Notes under the pieces: model-generated
Told to the model about the DNA's origin: nothing
What the model saw: the letters and a program-made list of their open reading frames with translations, nothing else
Databases searched by the model: none
Origin: Beijerinckia indica subsp. indica ATCC 9039
Lineage (GTDB): Bacteria > Pseudomonadota > Alphaproteobacteria > Rhizobiales > Beijerinckiaceae
Assembly: GCF_000019845.1 (NCBI RefSeq)
Contig: NC_010581.1
Coordinates: forward strand, 3,167,501-3,231,500
Direction of reading: 5' to 3'
Length of the DNA: 64,000 nucleotides
Position numbers and translations under genes: made by a program
Shown: positions 9,534-16,221 of the stretch, piece by piece
How positions within the stretch are numbered: position 1 is the first letter of the stretch
How the letters are laid out: each line of letters starts with the position of its first letter

Positions 9534-10541
9534 ATGTTCGGCGATGACCATTTCGTGCCGCTTGTCCTGACCAATATCCTTGGAATTGCCGGTATCGTCG
9601 TATGGAACCTTCAGGGCAGTCGCCGCCCAAAAGGCCGGCTGATTGTCCAGATCCTGTTCTTTGCCGGCATGAGCCTCGTGCTCTATCTGGCCGACATTGC
9701 GCCCCACCAGCCTGATAACGTCTACACGCACGGTTTCGGTGCGTTGATCTCCAGATCGGCCAAGATCCTGTGGTGGACTCATCTTGCCTGGACGGCCATC
9801 GGCTTTTTCCACATTTATATCATGCTCACCCGCAGGCCACAGGAAGCGCATCTTATCCAGGATATGACTGTTGGGGTCGTCTATCTTGCGGTAGCACTCT
9901 CGGTCGTCGGCTTCGTTTTCGGCGTCCCGATCGGCACATTGGTGGCAACCTCTGGCGTTGTCGCGATCATCCTCGGCCTTGCACTGCAGAACACACTTGG
10001 CGATGTTTTCTCTGGCATCGCGCTGACGCTCGGCAGGGCTTACGCCATAGGCGACTGGATCCAGTTGAGCGACGGGACCGAGGGGCGCGTCACCGAAACC
10101 AACTGGCGCTCCACCAACTTGTTGACAGGCACATACAATCTCATTGTTCTACCGAACAGCGTGCTGGCGAGACAGAGCGTCGCCAATCTCAGCCGTCCAG
10201 ATGAGACGCACCAGATGGCGCTGACTGTGCGTTTTGCGGCTACGAGAAGACCGCGTGCGGTCGAGGAGGCCATGCTGTCCGTGCTTCAGGCCAGCACCCT
10301 GATTGTCAAGGAGCCGCCACCGACCGCCGCCCTGAAGATGATCGACGCCATCGCGATCGAGGTAGAATTGCTGTTCCGCATCGACAGCCTTGTTAGCCAT
10401 ATACCAGCCCGAAACGAAATTATCGATCTCGTTTATAAACAATGCGAGACAAGCAATCTTTCGTTGGCTATGCCTCCTGCAAGTCTTGTGTTCATCCCGC
10501 CCGGTCAAGCACCCATTCGAAGGTGTCCTTCCATAGTGTAG
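9534..10541 (+). CDS. MscS-family mechanosensitive channel, C-terminally shortened
   Basis: About 335 residues from the ATG at 9534. Four or more transmembrane helices precede the MscS pore and beta domain (ATSGVVAIILGLALQNTLGD, then LTLGRAYAIGDWIQL and GTEGRVTETNWRSTNL). In the cell it would be an inner-membrane channel opening under tension. Related alphaproteobacterial proteins carry a cyclic-nucleotide-binding domain after the MscS domain. Here the frame runs straight into DNA that is antisense to the Rrf2 gene (last 17 codons, 10492-10541), so the C-terminus looks cut off and given an accidental tail. The start codon is uncertain because no good ribosome-binding site was found. Confidence 0.8.
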   Translation: MFGDDHFVPLVLTNILGIAGIVVWNLQGSRRPKGRLIVQILFFAGMSLVLYLADIAPHQPDNVYTHGFGALISRSAKILWWTHLAWTAIGFFHIYIMLTRRPQEAHLIQDMTVGVVYLAVALSVVGFVFGVPIGTLVATSGVVAIILGLALQNTLGDVFSGIALTLGRAYAIGDWIQLSDGTEGRVTETNWRSTNLLTGTYNLIVLPNSVLARQSVANLSRPDETHQMALTVRFAATRRPRAVEEAMLSVLQASTLIVKEPPPTAALKMIDAIAIEVELLFRIDSLVSHIPARNEIIDLVYKQCETSNLSLAMPPASLVFIPPGQAPIRRCPSIV

Positions 10542-10980
10542 GAGAGACCTCCTGCGACAGGATCCGCCCGAGATCCGACAACGTGACGCCGCGCAGTTTC
10601 TGACGCCAGGCTTCATCCGCTTCCCACATGATCCGCGCCACCGCACAAGGGCTGCTGTCGCAATGGTCCCTCGGGCGGCAGGGGTTGTTAACGCGGATGT
10701 TGTTGCACACGAAGGTCTGTGTCCTGCCTTCCACAGCTTCCACAATATCAAGGAAGGTCAGTTCCGTGGGCGGTCTTGCAAGGCGATATCCGCCGGACGG
10801 GCCTAGCATCGTATGAACGAGCCCCGCCTGTGACAGGCTTTGCAGTGCCTTGGAGAGATATTCCTTTGGCAGACCGTGGAGTTCTGCCAGCGCCTTGGTC
10901 GACAGGTAGCGCCCCTCGGGCAGGCCGGCGAGAATTGCGCAGCAATGTAGTGCCCATTCGACTTGGCTCTTCAAGATCAT
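10492..10980 (-). CDS. Rrf2-family transcriptional regulator
   Basis: From the ATG at 10980 this is a 162-residue Rrf2 protein: winged HTH (YLSTKALAELHGLPKEYLSKAL, GPSGGYRLAR) and a cysteine-bearing loop FVCNNIRVNNPCRPRDHCDS followed by PC. Four cysteines in this loop recall the Fe-S cluster or redox-sensing loops of IscR, NsrR and RsrR, so a redox or NO signal is plausible. An upstream in-frame ATG at 11007 would add nine residues; homology favours MILKSQVEWALHC as the N-terminus. Its 3' end overlaps the mscS-like gene by 50 bases in convergent orientation. Confidence 0.88.
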   Translation of the reverse strand: MILKSQVEWALHCCAILAGLPEGRYLSTKALAELHGLPKEYLSKALQSLSQAGLVHTMLGPSGGYRLARPPTELTFLDIVEAVEGRTQTFVCNNIRVNNPCRPRDHCDSSPCAVARIMWEADEAWRQKLRGVTLSDLGRILSQEVSPTLWKDTFEWVLDRAG

Positions 10981-11265
10981 CAATTCGGTCCACGATCGGA
11001 GCGCCATGGCATTAAGGACAATGAATATCCCTAAACACGCGGGGTGTAAACGGAGGAAATCGCCTTAAATTGAAAGGCATACCGTCGCTCGCTATGGCGG
11101 TTTGACAGCCCCATCGCTTCCTCAGAAGCGGTCGGAGAGCTTCCACCATGTCACGAAGGTAGATTTCTCCGCGGGCCAGATGCCTATCCCGTGGTATCTC
11201 AGCGCACAAACAAAGGCGGCGACCCTAAGATCGTCGTACCAAGCCTTTGGTTTTATTAGAAAATT
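10981..11265. other. Spacer between rrf2 and tRNA-Gly, nothing recognised
   Basis: About 285 bases without a supportable gene. Short frames exist on the minus strand but without recognisable domains. It should hold the rrf2 promoter and the 3' flank of the tRNA gene. Confidence 0.45.
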
Positions 11266-11340
11266 TGGAGCGGGCGAAGGGATTCGAACCCTCGACCCCA
11301 ACCTTGGCAAGGTTGTGCTCTACCCCTGAGCTACACCCGC
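11266..11340 (-). tRNA. tRNA-Gly(GCC)
   Basis: Read on the minus strand the 75-base cloverleaf starts GCGGGTG at 11340. It has a D-arm (GCTCAGGGGTAGAGC), an anticodon loop CTTGCCAAG with anticodon GCC, a T-arm (GAGGGTTCGAATCCC... with TTCGAAT) and the closing acceptor strand CGCCCGC. A discriminator T and an encoded CCA (TGG on plus at 11266-11268) complete it. GCC decodes GGC/GGU glycine codons. The acceptor stem pairs fully. Confidence 0.97.
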
Positions 11341-11715
11341 ATCCATTAGCGCCGCAACCGGTGCTGAGCCGGTATATGGCCCAATCTTTCGATGAATGCA
11401 ACAGCTGGTTTGAGAAGAAATTGCACTTCTTTGTGGATCTCCCCGGCTGAGCTGCTTTTCAACACCGGAAAACAGCTGCGCGTTCCTCTGCCCGGTCTGT
11501 TCCATCGAGCCTTTGATGGTTGCCTCATAATACATTGAAAACTCAATGCTTTCTAGTTTTTTAGCGAAAATCATCCAGAACTTATTGTCCATCAAGGACA
11601 AGGGGCCTTGAAGATTCTCCCCTCCTTGAGCGTTTTCTTGATCCAGAAATTTGCCCTGCCTGATATTCTCGTGCCATGTCCTCACGCACGATGGGAATGA
11701 AGAGGTTTAAAAATC
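11341..11715. other. 375-bp spacer between tRNA-Gly and the thioredoxin gene
   Basis: No gene with domain support was found. A minus-strand open frame covers much of it but runs into the tRNA and has no recognisable content, so it is not annotated. The interval should include the tRNA promoter (minus strand) and that of the thioredoxin gene; GAAGAGG near 11698-11704 could serve as the latter's ribosome-binding site. Confidence 0.5.
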
Positions 11716-12639
11716 ATGGCGGGGCATTCGGGTCAGGACGCAGCGTCGGCGTCGCTCACAGGCGGTCAGAACACATCATCGACGGTCACGGACACCACGA
11801 CCGCGACCTTTGGACAGGACGTCATTACCGCTTCGGCTCAACAGCCGGTATTGGTCGATTTCTGGGCTCCTTGGTGTGAACCTTGTAAGCAATTAACTCC
11901 CGTTCTGGAGAAAGTTGCAAAGGCGGCAGCGGGGAAGATCAAGATCGTCAAAATGAATATCGACGAGAACCCGCAAATCCCGGCGCGACTCGGCGTGCGG
12001 TCGATTCCGGCCGTCATCGCCTTCAACCGGGCTCAGCCGGTTGATGGATTCATGGGGGCCTTGCCGGAAAGCCAGGTGCGCGGCTTTGTCGAACGGCTGG
12101 TCGGCCCTCTCAATGAGGAAGAAAATCTGCTGGCCGAGGCAGAAGCTTTGCTCGCTGCGGAAGATCCCGTTGGCGCGGCGGAACTGTTTTCGGTCCTCGT
12201 CAAGGAAGATCCTGGCAATTTCCCGGCCGTTGCCGGTCTCGCCAAATCCTTCCTCGCCGCCGGTCAGATCGACAGCGCCAAGAAAATTCTCGCCTCCCTC
12301 CCGGCCAGCGGCGAACGCGATGTCGCGATTCTCGCAGCCAAGGCAGCGATCGAACTCGCCGAACAGACGGCGGCGCTTGGGGACACAGCCGATCTCGTCC
12401 GCAAGATCGAAGCCGATCCCACCGATCATCAAGCCCGCTTCGATTATGCCCTTCTGCTCAATTCCAACGGCGAGCGTGACGCCGCCGCAGCCGCCCTCCT
12501 CGATATTTTCAAGCGGGACCGCCAATGGAACGAGGAAGGAGCGCGCAAGCAATTGCTGCAATTCTTCGAAGCCTGGGGACCGACAGATCCGGCAACAATC
12601 GCCGCGCGCAAAAAACTCTCGGCACTGCTCTTTTCCTGA
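11716..12639 (+). CDS. cnoX: Thioredoxin/TPR co-chaperone (CnoX/YbbN-like)
   Basis: A 307-residue protein with a thioredoxin fold at about residues 30-135 and a helical TPR-like C-terminal half. The active site is Cys54-Glu-Pro-Cys57 (FWAPWCEPCKQL), so unlike Escherichia coli CnoX (SxxC) both cysteines are kept and redox activity is likely. The C-terminal part (EENLLAEAEALLAAEDPVGA, NSNGERDAAAAALLDIF) matches the TPR_19/20 region of this family. CnoX proteins protect clients from oxidation and hand them to GroEL or DnaK. The Ser/Thr-rich first 25 residues are probably disordered. The next gene is a LON-N protein, a common alphaproteobacterial pairing. Confidence 0.9.
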   Translation: MAGHSGQDAASASLTGGQNTSSTVTDTTTATFGQDVITASAQQPVLVDFWAPWCEPCKQLTPVLEKVAKAAAGKIKIVKMNIDENPQIPARLGVRSIPAVIAFNRAQPVDGFMGALPESQVRGFVERLVGPLNEEENLLAEAEALLAAEDPVGAAELFSVLVKEDPGNFPAVAGLAKSFLAAGQIDSAKKILASLPASGERDVAILAAKAAIELAEQTAALGDTADLVRKIEADPTDHQARFDYALLLNSNGERDAAAAALLDIFKRDRQWNEEGARKQLLQFFEAWGPTDPATIAARKKLSALLFS

Positions 12640-12922
12640 AGAAACGGGTTTGCTGCCAATCTTTCCGGCTTTGGTTCCTCTCTTGCTAGGCTCAAGCCCG
12701 GGCTTTGTTTTTCAGAGCAAAATCAAAGCTGCTTGGAAGTGTGAAAGGGGCAAACTTGTCAAGGTTCATTGAGCGCGCTTATGTTGGCTGACGACCAAGG
12801 CAATTTCCCCTCCCCTTCCTGGAGTGATCCATTGCAGAAAGGGTCTCCTCGCCTCGTGGGAATCAAATGGTGGCGATGACGCGGTCGACGACAAGAAATG
12901 GCAAAACAGGCGAGGATTTCGC
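12640..12922. other. Spacer between cnoX and the LON-N gene with a weak terminator
   Basis: No gene is supported in these 283 bases. CAAGCCCGGGCTTTG (12693-12707) is near-palindromic and is followed by a T-rich run to 12712, a possible weak intrinsic terminator for cnoX. A CGAGGA box at 12911-12916 serves the next start. Confidence 0.4.
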
Positions 12923-13591
12923 ATGAGCATCAACAGCCCCTACCACGGCCCAACGGAAGTGCCGGCGATTTTTCCGTTGTTTCCGCTTTCGGGAGTTTTG
13001 TTGCTTCCGCGCGGACAATTGCCGCTGAATATTTTCGAACCACGCTATCTCGCGATGGTAGATGATGCCTTGAAAGGTAATCGCATCATTGGAATGATTC
13101 AGCCCGATCCCGACGCCCCTGGGACGGCTCAGGCCCCCGCCTTGTTTCCCATCGGCTGCGCCGGCCGCATCACGCAGATCGCGGAAACCGGCGATGGCCG
13201 TTATTTATTGACTCTGACGGGTATTGCCCGGTTTCGCATTACCGATGAAATCGCGGCCGGGACTGCTTATCGGCAATGTCATGCCGATTTCAGTTCTTTC
13301 GCGGTGGATTTCACTCCGCGCGCGGGTGAAGAACAGGTCGATCGCACCGGCGTGCTGCGAACCTTGAGTGAATTTGCCGAGGTTAATGATCTTCAGATCG
13401 ATTGGAAAAGCATCAACGATGCGCCGAACGAAGCACTGGTGAATGCCTTGTCCATGATGAGCCCGTTCGGCGCCAAGGAAAAGCAGGCTCTTCTCGAAGC
13501 TCCCGATCTTAAGGCGCGGGCCGATGTTCTCGTCGCGATCACCGAAAGGGAACTCGCGCGCGGCAACCGTGAAACAACGCTCTTGCAATAA
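12923..13591 (+). CDS. LON N-terminal substrate-binding domain protein
   Basis: A 222-residue protein consisting only of the LON_substr_bdg (PUA-like) domain: IFPLFPLSGVLLLPRGQLPLN, NIFEPRYLAMVDDAL, GRITQIAETGDGRYLLTLTG and ARFRITDEI. It lacks the AAA+ and Ser-Lys protease parts of Lon, as is normal for this stand-alone family. Its role is not established; association with protein quality control is suggested by the domain and by the cnoX neighbour. The start at 12923 is chosen for the CGAGGA box about 7 bases upstream. A long perfect hairpin follows the stop. Confidence 0.9.
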   Translation: MSINSPYHGPTEVPAIFPLFPLSGVLLLPRGQLPLNIFEPRYLAMVDDALKGNRIIGMIQPDPDAPGTAQAPALFPIGCAGRITQIAETGDGRYLLTLTGIARFRITDEIAAGTAYRQCHADFSSFAVDFTPRAGEEQVDRTGVLRTLSEFAEVNDLQIDWKSINDAPNEALVNALSMMSPFGAKEKQALLEAPDLKARADVLVAITERELARGNRETTLLQ

Positions 13592-13608
13592 ACAAAAGAC
13601 GGTGAAAA

Positions 13609-13651
13609 CGCATCAAGCGCGAATGGGATGATCACTTTCGCGCTTGATGCG
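13609..13651. terminator. Perfect 15-bp hairpin after the LON-N gene
   Basis: CGCATCAAGCGCGAA (13609-13623) and TTCGCGCTTGATGCG (13637-13651) are exact reverse complements around a 13-base loop. It sits between convergent genes and could stop transcription from both sides, although no T-run follows. It may also be a dispersed intergenic repeat. Confidence 0.55.
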
Positions 13652-13691
13652 AGGCTCTTTGATCGAACACTAGACGAGCCGAAGAGCCTTT

Positions 13692-14216
13692 TTAGTCATC
13701 ATCGTTATCGTCATCGCCCGTCGGCCCGTAATAGCCCCCGAAAAAGGGCGTGCCGACCCCATCGATGGGGTTGAAGACACCAGCACGATAACCATCATTG
13801 GCGGGAATCCAGCTATAGCGTGCCGCATCTGACGCGATAGCAATTTTGAGCGGATCTTGCCACGGAGGACGCGTGGCCTTGCGCATATGATACTGCCATG
13901 CTCCAGCACGATATTCGACTGGCAAAGCATAAAACCCTAAACCACTGTCTGGATCGCCCACCAAAGCGACATAATGGCCCTGTCGTGCCTTGCCACCCCG
14001 CGCGACCGGATAGAGATAGGTCACATGTGACCTGCCATCGGGAAGAATACGGAGGGCGGCTCGTGGAGACAGATCCCCCACTGGCACATCTGGCTCACCA
14101 TATCCGGCATGGGGCACATGTTTTTTTGTCTGCGAAGATGATTTGGCGTTGAGCGTTGAAGCTGACGCAAATGTCATGACGATCACGCAAGCCACGACCG
14201 TCCAATTCTGCCGCAT
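13692..14216 (-). CDS. Exported hypothetical protein
   Basis: I do not recognise this 174-residue protein. It starts with a plausible Sec signal peptide (MRQNWTVVACVIVMTFASAS, processing near NAKS), so it should be periplasmic or secreted. The middle is Tyr/Pro-rich with segments such as SHVTYLYPVARGGKARQGHY and SWIPANDGYRAGVFNPIDG, and the tail ends in an acidic DDDNDDD run. It is convergent with the LON-N gene. The product is lineage-restricted as far as I can tell; no function is proposed. Confidence 0.6.
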   Translation of the reverse strand: MRQNWTVVACVIVMTFASASTLNAKSSSQTKKHVPHAGYGEPDVPVGDLSPRAALRILPDGRSHVTYLYPVARGGKARQGHYVALVGDPDSGLGFYALPVEYRAGAWQYHMRKATRPPWQDPLKIAIASDAARYSWIPANDGYRAGVFNPIDGVGTPFFGGYYGPTGDDDNDDD

Positions 14217-14302
14217 GGCTCATTCTCCCAACTGAACTCATACCAAAACAAGCAGGATATGAGTCATCACGACGCGACTGAGTAAGATTCTCAGTCGACT
14301 CT

Positions 14303-14406
14303 AGAGCATCGGACTTTCAAATTGAATCCTGTCTGATGCTCTCTCTTTTTTGCAAACGCATCAGATTGGTCCCAAAAGTGGAAATCACTTTTAGGTTTGA
14401 TGCTCT
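14303..14406. repeat. Intergenic repeat, GATGCTCT-bounded element (copy 1)
   Basis: AGAGCATC (14303-14310) and GATGCTCT (14335-14342) bound a 40-base unit. It is followed by GCATCA...TGATGC, which encloses AAAAGTG/CACTTTT (14374-14380 and 14386-14392). Close relatives of parts of it occur at 15375-15422 and 33953-33989, so this is a dispersed palindromic intergenic repeat. Confidence 0.65.
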
Positions 14407-14504
14407 CGTATCCACCTTCATTGAAACGCGACTCGTCGCGGGTTCAATGAGGACAAGTGGATACGATTTAAAAAATGACGGATCGAGAATCTGTGATTCT
14501 CGAT
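14407..14504. repeat. Composite hairpin repeat, left inverted copy flanking vapBC
   Basis: A large stem (CGTATCCAC at 14407-14415 with GTGGATACG at 14457-14465, internal CGCGAC/GTCGCG) is followed by a compact hairpin ATCGAGAATC (14482-14491) / GATTCTCGAT (14495-14504). The whole array recurs in inverted orientation at 15546-15634, on the far side of the vapBC genes. Confidence 0.7.
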
Positions 14505-14539
14505 ACGAGGAACTTGGCACCTCTTGCCACAACAAGGGA

Positions 14540-14962
14540 TCAGGCGCCGCGCCAAGGATCAACGACGGCGACACCGCAGCCGATGAAATCCTTTGTTCTG
14601 CGCGTGGCGATAATCGCGCCATAGGTTCGAGCCGTGGCGGCGATCATGGCATCCTCCACCTCTATGGGCAATCCAGCCAATTCCCGAGCGTGGCGAATTT
14701 CGGCGTAGAAAACCGCGCAGGAACTGTCAAAAGACAAAATCCGATCGCGAAACCCCGTTTCGAAGAACGTCACGACCCGGGCCACCAGATTATCCCGCTT
14801 CCGGCTCGCAGGCATGCGGGCAAGGCCATAACGGATCTCTGCCTTGCAGATCGCGGCCGTGAAAAGCGTTTCAGGCGCCTGAACCGTCAAATAGGTGATG
14901 ACAGCCGGATCGGGCTCAACCTTCATCAATTCAGAGACGACACTGGTATCAAGAAGAATCAC
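14540..14962 (-). CDS. vapC: VapC/FitB-type PIN-domain ribonuclease toxin
   Basis: A 140-residue PIN-domain protein. The acidic metal-binding set is visible: Asp5 (MILLDTSVVSE), Glu42 (KAEIRYGL) and Asp104 (EVEDAMIAATA). PIN toxins of toxin-antitoxin modules cleave RNA, often initiator tRNA or rRNA, when freed from the antitoxin. It most resembles the FitB subgroup of VapC. Its ATG overlaps the stop of the upstream antitoxin (ATGA, 14959-14962), which supports co-translation. The pair is bracketed by inverted repeat arrays. Confidence 0.9.
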   Translation of the reverse strand: MILLDTSVVSELMKVEPDPAVITYLTVQAPETLFTAAICKAEIRYGLARMPASRKRDNLVARVVTFFETGFRDRILSFDSSCAVFYAEIRHARELAGLPIEVEDAMIAATARTYGAIIATRRTKDFIGCGVAVVDPWRGA

Positions 14963-15243
14963 GAGGCATCCGGAGGATTGTAGGAGGAATCGGAAAAATC
15001 GGCCGGCTCTCTCTTGGAGGCGCTGCCACGCGGTGGAACATCCACATCGGCCCCATTCACATGACCGAACAAGCGCCGGGCAAGATCGGCCAATGTCTCG
15101 CGCGCCGGAATTTCCTCTCGCGCGACGGCTGTGCGGAGCAATTCGCGAGCTTCCTCCTCGAGCGAACGGCGATGCGCGGCGGCGCGTGCCTTAAGACGGG
15201 CATGCAATGCATCGTCCACATTGCGTATCAGGAGACTGGCCAC
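14959..15243 (-). CDS. vapB: FitA/VapB-type antitoxin
   Basis: A 94-residue antitoxin, taken from the GTG at 15243 (VASLLIRNVDDALHARLKAR) with GAGG about 6 bases upstream; the open frame reaches 15309 but without homology. The N-terminal ribbon-helix-helix (SLLIRNVDDALHARL, HRRSLEEEARELLRTA) binds operator DNA. The C-terminal tail (TLADLARRLFGHVNGADVDV) should wrap the PIN toxin and block its active site. It lies directly upstream of vapC and overlaps it by 4 bases. Autoregulation of the operon by the complex is the family rule. Confidence 0.88.
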   Translation of the reverse strand: MASLLIRNVDDALHARLKARAAAHRRSLEEEARELLRTAVAREEIPARETLADLARRLFGHVNGADVDVPPRGSASKREPADFSDSSYNPPDAS

Positions 15244-15374
15244 CTTTAACCTCGAAGTCTTCAGGCCCGGACCAAACGGTCGGGCAAGGCGTCTTTTCGG
15301 AAGGGCCATGCGGCCACCTTCAGACTTTGCAACGACACTGAACCACTTCCAGCTTCATGCTTGGAAAAGTCTAT

Positions 15375-15422
15375 AGCATCAAACCCAAAAGTGGAGACCA
15401 CTTTTTGAATAAATTTAATGCT
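15375..15422. repeat. Intergenic repeat related to copy 1 (AAAAGTGG/CCACTTTT unit)
   Basis: AGCAT (15375-15379) and ATGCT (15418-15422) bound a unit containing AAAAGTGG (15387-15394) and CCACTTTT (15398-15405) around AGA. It matches the second half of the repeat at 14358-14406. Confidence 0.55.
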
Positions 15423-15545
15423 GTAGAACACGCCTCGACTGGGCATCGCCTTGACCTGAGGACATGCGCGTATTTGCCGGCTGGGCGATGGTTGTGCGAA
15501 AGCCTTTATAGGCTCCCATAAGGTGACGGTTTCGCCTAATCTTAT

Positions 15546-15634
15546 ATCGAGAATCACAGATTCTCGATACGTCGTTTTTTAACCGTATCCACCCTCATTG
15601 CAGCGCGACGAGACGCGCTTCAATGAGGGTGGAT
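15546..15634. repeat. Composite hairpin repeat, right inverted copy flanking vapBC
   Basis: ATCGAGAATC (15546-15555) / GATTCTCGAT (15559-15568) is followed by a long stem ATCCACCCTCATTG (15587-15600) / CAATGAGGGTGGAT (15621-15634) with internal AGCGCG/CGCGCT. Its reverse complement matches 14407-14504 over nearly the full length with scattered differences. The stem ends only 14 bases before the ATG at 15649, so it lies in the leader of the AAA-protease cassette. Confidence 0.7.
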
Positions 15635-15648
15635 TACCAGGACTAAAG

Positions 15649-16221
15649 ATGACTCAAGATTCGGAAGTCCAACGATCGGCGCCTCGACCAAAAGATCGAG
15701 ACACCGCACCCGGAATAAGGCTCGCCGCGGCGATCGCGGCGATATTCGGCATCATCTATTGGTATTGGCTGATGTCGGGCGGAGCGAACCCATCGAGCCC
15801 CTCAGCCGATGGCACCAGCGAACTGGCGGTCGTGAAAGATCAGGAGATGACCGCCGCGCTGACCACGATGAATGGTCCAAACGCTTTCCTTGCCCAATTC
15901 CAGAAAGGGAAGGACGGATGCCGCCCACCGCTCGCGTGGGTTTCGTTGGTTTTGGCACCGGGGCAGCCACCTGGCAACATCCGCCTCATCTCCGGAGACT
16001 ACGTCTCGCCTGTTTTTGCCGTATCGACTGTGCCCATGCGCATCGCTATTCCCTTTCCTCGACCCTACGAGACCGGAAACGGCACACTGACGGCGATCGA
16101 TATCGGGGGGAGCACAATGATCGCCCTCCTGCCCGCGTGGCACGTGTCCGCCCAGGACGGCAAGGTTACGCGCCCGGTCATCTGGCATCCCATAAAACGC
16201 TGCGAGCAACCCAATGGATAG
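15649..16221 (+). CDS. Single-pass membrane protein, first gene of AAA-protease cassette
   Basis: I do not recognise this 190-residue protein. A basic, charged N-terminus (about 24 residues) is followed by one hydrophobic helix ([20 protein letters not shown]). A domain of about 145 residues follows that should face the periplasm and has two cysteines that could pair (KDGCRPP and KRCEQPNG). The start at 15649 has AGGA about 7 bases upstream. Its last 8 bases overlap the start of the AAA-AAA-trypsin gene, so the two are almost certainly co-translated and probably physical partners. A sensor or anchor role is speculation. Confidence 0.7.
   Translation: MTQDSEVQRSAPRPKDRDTAPGIRLAAAIAAIFGIIYWYWLMSGGANPSSPSADGTSELAVVKDQEMTAALTTMNGPNAFLAQFQKGKDGCRPPLAWVSLVLAPGQPPGNIRLISGDYVSPVFAVSTVPMRIAIPFPRPYETGNGTLTAIDIGGSTMIALLPAWHVSAQDGKVTRPVIWHPIKRCEQPNG

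Noticed and set aside
11320..11685. Minus-strand frame reaching into tRNA-Gly
   Set aside because: It overlaps the tRNA 5' part and has no domain support, so coding is unlikely.
12693..12712. Strong terminator after cnoX
   Set aside because: The near-palindrome AAGCCCGGGCTT leaves almost no loop, so it is only mentioned as a weak candidate within the spacer entry.
14303..15634. CRISPR array
   Set aside because: The repeats are palindromic and differ in spacing and orientation; there are no regular spacers and no cas genes.
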